A stretch of DNA of 6,211 nt from HRBIN01 sp038891515 (GTDB lineage: Archaea; Thermoproteota; Nitrososphaeria_A; Caldarchaeales; Caldarchaeaceae): positions 1-6,211 of the forward strand of contig JAWAEB010000085.1 of the NCBI GenBank assembly GCA_038891515.1, in the 5' to 3' direction. The number at the start of each line of letters is the position of its first letter. Within the stretch, counting starts at the first letter, position 1. This document shows positions 1-6,199 of the stretch, piece by piece. The position numbers and the translations under genes were made by a program. The notes beneath the pieces are model-generated. The model was given only the letters and a program-made list of their open reading frames with translations, searched no databases and was not told the origin of the DNA.

Positions 1-1
1 C

Positions 2-802
2 TACGGCCTGTTTGCGCTCGGACTCTCAATGTCCTGGGGGGTCTTGTACATCATAAACATGTCCTACTTCCCATTCGCCGTCCTGTCCGCCTACATAACA
101 TATGCGGTTGTGACAACCCTCGGCTTCGACCCATTCATCTCCCTCATTTTTTCCATCCCCAGTTTCTTCATCATCGGCATCCTCATGCAACTCTTCTTCA
201 ACAGATTCAAGATAGACATATTCAGGTCGCTGATAATCACCTTCGCCCTATTCGTGGTGGTTGAGAATACACTGATTTATGTATGGACGGCTGATGTTCG
301 TCGCGTACCAGTGGGACTACTTGGCAGCTCGTTCTTAATCGGCTCCATATATGTTCCGATAGGTGAGCTCATAGCCTTCTTCATAGGGGTGGCCATAGTT
401 TTTGCCAACATGGTTATACTGAAGAGGACAAGGTTGGGGCTGGCTCTCAGGGCAATAGCTGAGAATAGGGAGGCATCAGCAATGTGGGGTGTGAACTATT
501 CTAGAATAGCCCTAGTAGTCGGTGGCCTGTCAATGTGCTATGTTGCAATAGCCGGATTATTCATCGCAATATTCTTCCCATTCACCCCAAGCCATGGAAG
601 CCTCTTCATAGGGAGGATATTCGCAGTTACAATCTTTGGAGGTCTTGGGAGCGTCACAGGAGCATTCATAGCTGGTATAATACTCGGAGTCGCCGAGTCT
701 GTAGCCGCCATACTCTTCGCACCGTCATGGTCACCACTAGTAGCGTTCCTACTGCTTTTGATAATACTTGTAGTCAAGCCCAGCGGGCTGACGTGGAGAT
801 GA
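2..802 (+). CDS. livH: Branched-chain amino acid-type ABC transporter permease LivH, 5'-truncated by window edge
   Basis: This is one of the two membrane-spanning permeases of a Liv/HAAT-type importer; it pairs with LivM in the cytoplasmic membrane and is driven by LivG and LivF. The reading frame is open to the window edge: codons before the ATG at 29 read YGLFALGLS and align with the end of the first LivH helix (family form roughly YALIALGLSL), so the ATG at 29 is internal and an estimated 15-25 residues are missing. 266 codons are visible, in a series of very hydrophobic helices. The cytoplasmic loop typical of the family is clear at about 422-500 (TRLGLALRAIAENREASAMWG), where it would contact an ATPase. 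A glycine-rich FGGLGSVTGAFIAG segment near 640-675 is also typical. The usual NFAHG motif after helix 1 reads NMSYF. The stop TGA (800-802) overlaps the livM ATG. The substrate cannot be named, because the family also carries urea, amides and other small molecules. Confidence 0.92.
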   Translation, partial: YGLFALGLSMSWGVLYIINMSYFPFAVLSAYITYAVVTTLGFDPFISLIFSIPSFFIIGILMQLFFNRFKIDIFRSLIITFALFVVVENTLIYVWTADVRRVPVGLLGSSFLIGSIYVPIGELIAFFIGVAIVFANMVILKRTRLGLALRAIAENREASAMWGVNYSRIALVVGGLSMCYVAIAGLFIAIFFPFTPSHGSLFIGRIFAVTIFGGLGSVTGAFIAGIILGVAESVAAILFAPSWSPLVAFLLLLIILVVKPSGLTWR

Positions 803-1761
803 GGGCTAGAAGACAGACAGCCTATGCGATTATCATGTTATCGTCATCATTCATAATACTGCTCGCATTACCCTATATGGGGATTTCCGCGTTCATGATA
901 TCCTTTCTATTATCCGTATTCATTTGGGTTACTTTGGCGGTCAGTTGGAACATATTATCAGGCTACATAGGCTACTTCAGCTTCGGACACACAGCGTTCT
1001 TCGGCTCAGGAGCGTTCGCATCAGCCGTCACAGACTTCTTCTTCGAGATAGACTACTTCCTCACAATTCCCATCGCTGGCGCAGTTACAACGGCGATGGC
1101 CGCGGGGCTGGGGCTTGTCACATTCAGGCTCAGGAGGCTCCGTGGCCAGCTCTTTGCACTAACAACCGTGGTCCTAACCTCTGTCTCCTCAATAGTAGTG
1201 ATAAATAACTGGGGGAGCGGTATTGTCATGCGCTCAGTTAAAGCCTTCTGGCCATTCATCAGCATACCCCATATTTTCTACACTCTAGCGCTAATATTGT
1301 GTCTTATCAGCATCTATATCTCGGTGGCGATATATCGGTCGAGGCTGGGTCTGAACTTCTTCGCAATAAGGGATGATGAGGAGGCTGCAGAGGCTGTAGG
1401 TATCAACACCTTCAAGAATAAGATGATAGCATTTTGCATCAGCTCACTCTTGGTAGGTGTGGCCGGAGCGGTCTTTGGCGGCTGGATAAAGTATGTCTGG
1501 CCCGAAACCGTATTCAGCTTAAGCTACTCACTGTTTCCCATACTTATGACCATACTGGGAGGTATGGGAACCTGGGTTGGGCCAATCGTTGGTGGTGTAA
1601 TCCTTACTACAATCTTCCAAATTGTAGCTGGTGGAGAGGCAGTGCTTAACAACATCATCTTAGGCTCGCTACTGGTGTTTGTGATGGTATTCCTCCCACG
1701 TGGACTCTTCAACCTTGTACTATCCGGTTACAGGAGAATCAGGAGTCCAATGCATCTGTAG
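799..1761 (+). CDS. livM: Branched-chain amino acid-type ABC transporter permease LivM
   Basis: This is the second permease of the importer, 320 residues, which is normal for LivM. I chose the ATG at 799 because it forms an ATGA overlap with the livH stop and gives a short basic leader (MRARRQ) followed directly by a hydrophobic helix. The frame is open further upstream, to 535, but that stretch is livH read in the wrong frame. The conserved LivM segment WNILSGYIGYFSFGHTAFFG lies at about 946-1005, and the ATPase-contacting loop SRLGLNFFAIRDDEEAAEAVGI at about 1339-1404, followed by GVAGAVFGG. Several transmembrane helices fill the rest, with the ILGGMGTWVGPIVGG segment typical of this family near 1554-1600. 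The ribosome site is weak (GTGGAG abuts the start), so translation is probably coupled to livH. An ATG at 835 is a less likely alternative. No defect is visible. Confidence 0.93.
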   Translation: MRARRQTAYAIIMLSSSFIILLALPYMGISAFMISFLLSVFIWVTLAVSWNILSGYIGYFSFGHTAFFGSGAFASAVTDFFFEIDYFLTIPIAGAVTTAMAAGLGLVTFRLRRLRGQLFALTTVVLTSVSSIVVINNWGSGIVMRSVKAFWPFISIPHIFYTLALILCLISIYISVAIYRSRLGLNFFAIRDDEEAAEAVGINTFKNKMIAFCISSLLVGVAGAVFGGWIKYVWPETVFSLSYSLFPILMTILGGMGTWVGPIVGGVILTTIFQIVAGGEAVLNNIILGSLLVFVMVFLPRGLFNLVLSGYRRIRSPMHL

Positions 1762-1778
1762 GCTTTGCCCGCTAAAAC

Positions 1779-1788
1779 GCTTATAAGC
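1779..1788 (+). promoter_or_regulatory. Archaeal TATA-box-like palindrome in the livM-livG spacer
   Basis: The 43-base gap between livM and livG contains GCTTATAAGC, a perfect 10-base palindrome, preceded by an A-rich stretch (AAAA at 1774-1777) in the position of a TFB recognition element. Its centre is about 27 bases before the ATG at 1811, the normal archaeal distance from TATA box to transcription start. This would produce a leaderless livG transcript. It is a motif-and-spacing prediction only; no start site can be seen directly. Confidence 0.5.
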
Positions 1789-1810
1789 ACCATAGGAGCG
1801 GAAAGTGTGG

Positions 1811-2512
1811 ATGTCCCTGCTGAAACTCTTGAATGTGACCAAGTCATTTGGTGGACTGAAGGCGGTCAACAAGGTTTCGATGGAGGTTCCTCCCAACGTG
1901 ATTCTGGGTCTGATCGGCCCCAACGGCTCAGGCAAGACCACATTGGTCAATCTCATCACAGGATTCTATAGGCCCGATTCGGGCGACATTTTCTTCAAGG
2001 GTGAGAAGATAACAGGACTCAAGCCCTACCATATCGCCAACAGAGGTATAGTCAGGACCTTCCAGCTGACAAGGGTTTTCAAACAGCTGACAGTCATGCA
2101 GAATCTGCTGACAGCCCTAAACTCTCACAAGGATTACAACCAGCAGGAGACATCAGAAATTCTTGCTATGATGGGGCTTCAGCGGAAGGAGCATCTGTTG
2201 GCCGCGAACTTGTCATATGGTGAGCAGAAGCTTCTCGAGATAGGTAGGGCCCTCATGAAGGACCCTGATCTACTTATTTTGGATGAACCTGTCAGCGGGA
2301 TCAGCCCAACCATAATTGAGAGGCTAACCCAGCTGATAAAGGATTTAAAGGGGTTGGGCAAGACAATCATAGTCATAGAACACAACCTAAATGTAATCAG
2401 CACCATATGCGACAGGGTGGCCGTTCTGAATTATGGAGAGAAGATCGCTGAAGGTACCTTCAATGAGATATCACGCGACCGACGTGTTATAATGGCATAC
2501 ATAGGCGAGTGA
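1811..2512 (+). CDS. livG: Branched-chain amino acid-type ABC transporter ATP-binding protein LivG
   Basis: This is the first of two cytoplasmic ATPases powering the LivHM importer. Counting from the ATG at 1811 (233 residues), Walker A GPNGSGKT is at 36-43, the Q-loop glutamine at 85 (within RTFQLTRVF, the LivG form), the ABC signature LSYGEQ at 134-139, Walker B LLILDEP at 154-160 and the H-loop histidine at 191 in IEHN. The signature, with Y in place of the second G, followed by LEIGRAL, separates LivG from LivF. It is about 20 residues shorter than E. coli LivG, with a short helical region between the Q-loop and the signature. Two starts compete: GTG at 1805 has GGAG (1795-1798) at a good six-base spacing, while ATG at 1811 fits the TATA element and gives the more usual N-terminus (MSLLKLLNVTKSFGG). 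All catalytic motifs are intact. Confidence 0.93.
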   Translation: MSLLKLLNVTKSFGGLKAVNKVSMEVPPNVILGLIGPNGSGKTTLVNLITGFYRPDSGDIFFKGEKITGLKPYHIANRGIVRTFQLTRVFKQLTVMQNLLTALNSHKDYNQQETSEILAMMGLQRKEHLLAANLSYGEQKLLEIGRALMKDPDLLILDEPVSGISPTIIERLTQLIKDLKGLGKTIIVIEHNLNVISTICDRVAVLNYGEKIAEGTFNEISRDRRVIMAYIGE

Positions 2513-2517
2513 GTTTC

Positions 2518-3258
2518 ATGAGTTTGGAGATAAGGAATCTAACAGCTGGGTACGGGCATACAGAGGTCCTGCACGGTGTGGATGTCACAGTTGATGCCGG
2601 TGAGATAACAGCCATGATAGGGCCCAACGGGGCTGGTAAGACCACCCTCCTGAAGACTATAATGGGTCTTGTCAAGGCCCGTAGTGGAACTGTCCTCTAT
2701 AAGGTTGACGGCAGGATTGAAGACCTTAACCTTTCTGGGCCTCACACTCGTGTGAGGTCGGGGATATGTATGGTCCCCGAGAGCGGGAGGGTCTTCCAGA
2801 AGATGACTGTCTTGGAAAATCTTAGATTCGCTGCTTATACAATCAAGGATAGGGGGACCATAGCTGAGAACATGAACAGGGTTTTTCAACTCTTCCCCAT
2901 ATTAAATGAGAGGCGAAATCAGCTGGCCGGTACTCTAAGCGGTGGGGAGCAGGCGATGCTGGCTATTGGAAAGGCCTTGATGCTCAGCCCAAGACTAATC
3001 CTCTTGGACGAGCCTTCGCTGGGGTTGGCGCCCAAGGTGGTGAGCGACGCCTATTCTAAGCTGAGGGAGATTAACGCATTAGGTGTAACCCTCTTCATAG
3101 TGGAGCAGAACGTTGATAAAGCTTTGAGCGTTGCGACGCATCTATATATGCTCAGCCAAGGCAAGATAGTTTATTCGGGAAGTCCTAGGGATGTTAAGAA
3201 GGAGGAGCTATTCTCCAGATACTATGCTGGCTATGGTGAGGTGACGCAAAAAACATAG
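2518..3258 (+). CDS. livF: Branched-chain amino acid-type ABC transporter ATP-binding protein LivF
   Basis: This is the second ATPase of the importer, presumed to form a LivG-LivF heterodimer under the LivHM permeases. Counting from the ATG at 2518 (246 residues), Walker A GPNGAGKT is at 35-42, the signature LSGGEQ at 140-145 and Walker B LILLDEP at 160-166, followed by SLGLAP. Two substitutions are characteristic of LivF and so identify it: the Q-loop reads VPESGRVF with glutamate in the usual glutamine position, and the switch histidine is glutamine (Q197 in VEQN). The region between Walker A and the Q-loop (KVDGRIEDLNLSGPHTRVRSG) is a little longer than usual. A GTG at 2509 overlaps the livG stop as GTGA and would add three residues; I prefer the ATG because it gives the typical MSLEIRNLTAGYG start, but the overlap makes GTG credible. 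The gene ends 41 bases before the molybdenum hydroxylase. Confidence 0.93.
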   Translation: MSLEIRNLTAGYGHTEVLHGVDVTVDAGEITAMIGPNGAGKTTLLKTIMGLVKARSGTVLYKVDGRIEDLNLSGPHTRVRSGICMVPESGRVFQKMTVLENLRFAAYTIKDRGTIAENMNRVFQLFPILNERRNQLAGTLSGGEQAMLAIGKALMLSPRLILLDEPSLGLAPKVVSDAYSKLREINALGVTLFIVEQNVDKALSVATHLYMLSQGKIVYSGSPRDVKKEELFSRYYAGYGEVTQKT

Positions 3259-3285
3259 ATAGGATGCTGGATGGCATAAAGGTTT

Positions 3286-3290
3286 GGTGA
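3286..3290 (+). promoter_or_regulatory. Ribosome binding site for the molybdenum hydroxylase gene
   Basis: GGTGA lies nine bases before the ATG at 3300 and is complementary to the UCACC core of archaeal 16S rRNA 3' ends. It supports 3300 as the start. With only 41 bases after livF and no convincing terminator, co-transcription with the transporter genes is plausible. Confidence 0.5.
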
Positions 3291-3299
3291 GCGTCTGTA

Positions 3300-5528
3300 A
3301 TGATAGGGACATCTATAGCGCCTGAGGAGAACCTGCGTCTAGTCACGGGGAGAGGAGTATACGCAGGCGACGTGAATATTCATGGGGTACTATACCTAGG
3401 TGTTGTCAGAAGCCCCTATCCTCATGCAATGGTTAGGCGGGTTGATGCCTCGGACGCCTCAAAGGTGTCGAGGCTGGTAATCCTGCCGTCTGACCTCGAA
3501 ACCATCTTCAAGACCGTGCTTATGCCTGCGATGGGGTTCCCCGATGTAAAGATGGCTAGGATGCCGATTCTAGCTTCTGACAGGGTGAACTTTGTAGGGC
3601 AGCCTGTGGCGGCCGTCATCTGTGATGACCTTTACACCATCCAAGACGCAGTGGAGCTTGTGTCAGTTGACTATGACCCACTGGAGCCTGTCGTTGACCC
3701 TAAGAGGGCTCTAGATGGTGGGGCCCCCGTTATACATCCTGAGATCGGCTCCAACATATGTGTGTATAGGGAGCTGGGGGGAGACGTTACTGAAGCCTTC
3801 CGCAGAGCTGATGTCGTGTTGGAGGATGAATATGAGATTCATAGAGTAGCTCCTGCACCGATGGAGCCTAGGGCGACAGTTGCCGTATATGAAAATGGCA
3901 GACTCACCTTATATGTGGCATCGCAGGGGGTCTTCATGTTCAAGCAACTTCTGCTGGAAAACCTAGCTCTCCAAGAAGATCATGTACGAATAGTTCAGGC
4001 TGATGTTGGCGGGGCATTCGGAAGCAAGACACCACCCTATCCAGAGCATCTACTAGCCGTATATGCTTCTATGAGGCTTGGTAGGCCGGTAAAGTGGGTT
4101 GAGACGCGTAGGGAGAATCTAATGGCTTCAAGCCATTCAAGGGATATACGGGGAAGAGTTTCACTAGCGGCCAGCAGAGAGGGGCGCATAATGGGGATAA
4201 GGGCGTCCATAACTGCAGACATCGGCGCATACGCCTTCTTCGTCAACACCCTCTTCGGAGTCTTTACTGGACAGCAGATAACCGGGCCCTATGATATTAG
4301 GGCTGCCCATGTGGATGTGACCGCTGTCTACACTAACAAGACACCAACAGGGCCATACAGAGGGTTCAGCAGGCCTGAGGCAGCATTCATCTATGAGCGG
4401 GCGGTAGACATGCTGGCGGATGAGCTCGGCCTTGACCCGGCTAAAGTCAGGTTAAACAACCTAGTGAAGCTGGAGAGCATGCCATACAAGACACCGCTTG
4501 GGCTTGAGCTTGACCCAGAGGACTACCATAACATCATGTCACGAGCGTTAACGCTCTTCAACTATGATCGACTAAAGACGGAGCTGGGGGCTGAGAGAAG
4601 AAGTGGCAGGATGGTGGGAATGGGGCTGGCCAACTATTTCGAGCTAAACAGAGCCGGTTTTGGACGGGGTGAGTCAGGTCTAGCTAGGCTTGAGCAGGAC
4701 GGTACAGTCTCCCTAGTGACAGGGGCAGGCCCACACGGCCAGGGACTCGCAACAATACTGCGGCAGATAGCGGCTTGGGAGATGGGCATAAGCCTTGAGA
4801 GGACAAGGTTTCTAGGCCCAGACTCTGACCTTATGAAGACAGGGGTGGGCACCTTCGGAAGCCGCAGCACGGTAATCAGTGGCGAGGCAGTCATATCAGC
4901 TGCCAAAGCTTTGAAGCGACTCATACTGGAGCGCGCCTCATCGCTCCTTGGCGTTCCCCTATCCCAGCTCTCATATTCGAATGGATACATAACAACTGTG
5001 GGCAGCCCATCCACCACAGTTGACCTGAGATACATAGCTGAGAAGGCAGGACCGCTGGAGGCCCAGGTTTTCGTTGAGGGGAAGGATATATTCTCCTACG
5101 GTGTCCACATGGCTATTGTCGAGGTGGACGGAGAAAGCGGGGCAGTAAGGCTGCTCAGATATGCATGCGTGGATGATGCAGGCCGTGTAGTCAACCCACT
5201 ATTAGCTGAGGCCCAGGTTGTAGGTGGTGTAGCTCAGGCCGTGGGGCAGGTATTCTATGAAGAGATATTCTATGACTCAGATGGCCAGCCCCAGAACCTA
5301 ACAATATCAGATGCTGGGTTGCCAACAGCCCTCGAGATGGGCCCAGTAGAATCCATGCTCCTTGAATATCCGTCGCAGTACTCACACGGAGCTAGGGGCA
5401 TCGGTGAGGCGGGAACAATTGCCGGTCTACCCACCCTGGTTAGGGCTGTCGAGAACGCGTTGGGCAGGCGGGTCAGGAGCACAAATCTCAAGACTGAAAG
5501 GATATGGCGTATGGCAAATTTGGGATGA
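3300..5528 (+). CDS. Xanthine dehydrogenase / CO dehydrogenase-like family molybdopterin-binding large subunit
   Basis: This is the catalytic large subunit of a molybdenum hydroxylase, which oxidises a substrate using water-derived oxygen and passes electrons to [2Fe-2S] and FAD subunits. It has 742 residues against about 750-800 usual, and looks complete. The N-terminus (LRLVTGRGVYAGDV) matches the family opening and begins the a/b-hammerhead domain (about 15-125); molybdopterin-binding domains fill the rest. Visible motifs are VGGAFGSK at 236-243, the active-site loop GPYRGFSRPEA at 351-361, the cofactor motif GPHGQG at 477-482, GTFGSRSTVISG at 517-528, VDDAGRVVNP at 624-633 and GIGEAGTIAGLP at 700-711, where E703 is the expected catalytic base. 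The loop lacks the AYRCSFR cysteine of true CO dehydrogenase, so CO oxidation is unlikely; aldehyde, purine or other N-heterocycle substrates remain open. There is no signal peptide, so it is likely cytoplasmic. Small and medium subunit genes are not in the window. I leave the symbol blank because the substrate is unknown. Confidence 0.93.
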   Translation: MIGTSIAPEENLRLVTGRGVYAGDVNIHGVLYLGVVRSPYPHAMVRRVDASDASKVSRLVILPSDLETIFKTVLMPAMGFPDVKMARMPILASDRVNFVGQPVAAVICDDLYTIQDAVELVSVDYDPLEPVVDPKRALDGGAPVIHPEIGSNICVYRELGGDVTEAFRRADVVLEDEYEIHRVAPAPMEPRATVAVYENGRLTLYVASQGVFMFKQLLLENLALQEDHVRIVQADVGGAFGSKTPPYPEHLLAVYASMRLGRPVKWVETRRENLMASSHSRDIRGRVSLAASREGRIMGIRASITADIGAYAFFVNTLFGVFTGQQITGPYDIRAAHVDVTAVYTNKTPTGPYRGFSRPEAAFIYERAVDMLADELGLDPAKVRLNNLVKLESMPYKTPLGLELDPEDYHNIMSRALTLFNYDRLKTELGAERRSGRMVGMGLANYFELNRAGFGRGESGLARLEQDGTVSLVTGAGPHGQGLATILRQIAAWEMGISLERTRFLGPDSDLMKTGVGTFGSRSTVISGEAVISAAKALKRLILERASSLLGVPLSQLSYSNGYITTVGSPSTTVDLRYIAEKAGPLEAQVFVEGKDIFSYGVHMAIVEVDGESGAVRLLRYACVDDAGRVVNPLLAEAQVVGGVAQAVGQVFYEEIFYDSDGQPQNLTISDAGLPTALEMGPVESMLLEYPSQYSHGARGIGEAGTIAGLPTLVRAVENALGRRVRSTNLKTERIWRMANLG

Positions 5529-5561
5529 TGGATGTGTATGTCCAGAGGATAAACACTTGGA

Positions 5562-6024
5562 ATGACGGTGACCCGAATCCGCCACGCAGGACTCACACTG
5601 AAAGACATCAAGAAACACATCGAATTCTTCCAGCAAGTCTTGGGCGCTGAGCTGATACATGTGGGGGAGAGCCGAGACCGGAGGAGGGCATACCTAAGTA
5701 GAGTTTTGAGACGAATACAAATGTGAGGGGGCACACCTGAGATACGCCTTGGCGATACACTATTCGAGCTAATATGCTACATCGACCCGCGGGGAAGGAA
5801 CAAAACGTTAACAGTCACAATGATGTAGGAGCTCCACGTTATGCCTTCGAAGTCGATGACATGGACAAGGCTGTGAGAGAGCTTGAGGAGAGAGATGTAA
5901 AACTACACACAAAACCTTTCAACGTTGTCCGGAGAGAGATAGATGGGGTGTGAAGGGTTTCAAATTCGCCGTCTTCACAGGTCCGGATGGGGAGCTATAT
6001 GAGGTCTTCCAAGAACTGAAGTAG
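5562..6024 (+). pseudogene. Glyoxalase/VOC-superfamily gene, broken by a stop and frameshifts
   Basis: Joined across breaks, this would be a ~154-residue VOC-fold metalloenzyme, the size of methylmalonyl-CoA epimerase or glyoxalase relatives. From ATG 5562 the first bab unit reads MTVTRIRHAGLTLKDIKK then FFQQVLGAELIHVGESRD. The frame meets TGA at 5724-5726, yet VOC sequence resumes in the same frame from about 5739 (EIRLGDTLFELICYID). At about 5786 coding shifts by -1 and continues as NDVGAPRYAFEVDDMDKAV and so on. At about 5948 it shifts by -1 again and ends as FKFAVFTGPDGELYEVFQEL, with TAG at 6022-6024. Of the four expected metal ligands, H (5583-5585), E (5766-5768) and E (6001-6003) are present, while the third, usually H in GAPH, is R (CGT, 5837-5839). 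The longest intact piece is only 54 codons. It lies 33 bases after the molybdenum hydroxylase and may once have been its operon partner. Sequencing error is the alternative to decay. The substrate is unknown. Confidence 0.72.
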
Positions 6025-6199
6025 CTATAAGCTGGGCTTGAACGGGGACCAGCCGGGAATCTCTCCCAGTAACATCTATGTATAGACTCTCGCTGGTCAT
6101 GGGCTTGCCAGCAACTCTGTCATGGAGGAAGTCTGACAAGATGTGGAGCCAGTATACGTTGGGGAGCGCATGTATCTCTCCCTCTACGTCATCGTCTTC
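5975..6199 (-). other. Possible minus-strand coding fragment, unrecognised
   Basis: Read on the - strand from 6199 down to a TGA at 5977-5975 there are 74 codons without a stop. The part from about 6199 to 6030 looks protein-like: an acidic opening (EDDDVEGEIHALPN), then VYWLHILSDFLHDRVAGKPM, then LYIDVTGRDSRLVPVQAQL, with AGA and ATA codons like the rest of the window. The remainder runs antisense into the VOC pseudogene and is probably not real coding. No ATG or GTG lies in frame near its beginning, and all three - strand frames carry a stop between about 6202 and 6183, so it would need a frameshift, a TTG start or an internal ATG (codon for M in GKPM). I do not recognise the family. It may be the 3' remnant of a convergent gene entering from beyond the window, or chance. 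Confidence 0.28.

Noticed and set aside
535..798. In-frame upstream extension of livM to an ATG at 535
   Set aside because: It lies inside livH in another frame, is rich in Arg, His and Ser with no LivM similarity, and the ATGA overlap at 799 gives the expected LivM N-terminus.
3275..3282. CATAAAGG as a promoter for the hydroxylase gene
   Set aside because: It is only about 22 bases before the ATG and a poor TATA match, and a good ribosome site at 3286-3290 argues for a transcript that begins upstream.
4634..5035. 133-codon open frame on the minus strand inside the molybdenum hydroxylase gene
   Set aside because: It is antisense to highly conserved motifs (GPHGQG, GTFGSRST), is low in recognisable content, and such antisense frames are common in genes with this codon use.
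3300..5528. Naming the hydroxylase coxL / aerobic CO dehydrogenase
   Set aside because: The loop at residues 351-361 lacks the cysteine that defines form I CO dehydrogenase, so the name would imply an unsupported substrate.
5362..5565. 67-codon + strand open frame overlapping the end of the hydroxylase
   Set aside because: It is an out-of-frame shadow of conserved C-terminal hydroxylase sequence and ends before the VOC start.
5270..5734. 154-codon minus-strand open frame across the end of the hydroxylase and the start of the VOC gene
   Set aside because: The + strand is clearly the coding strand on both parts (GIGEAGTIAGLP and the VOC N-terminus); the minus translation resembles no family.
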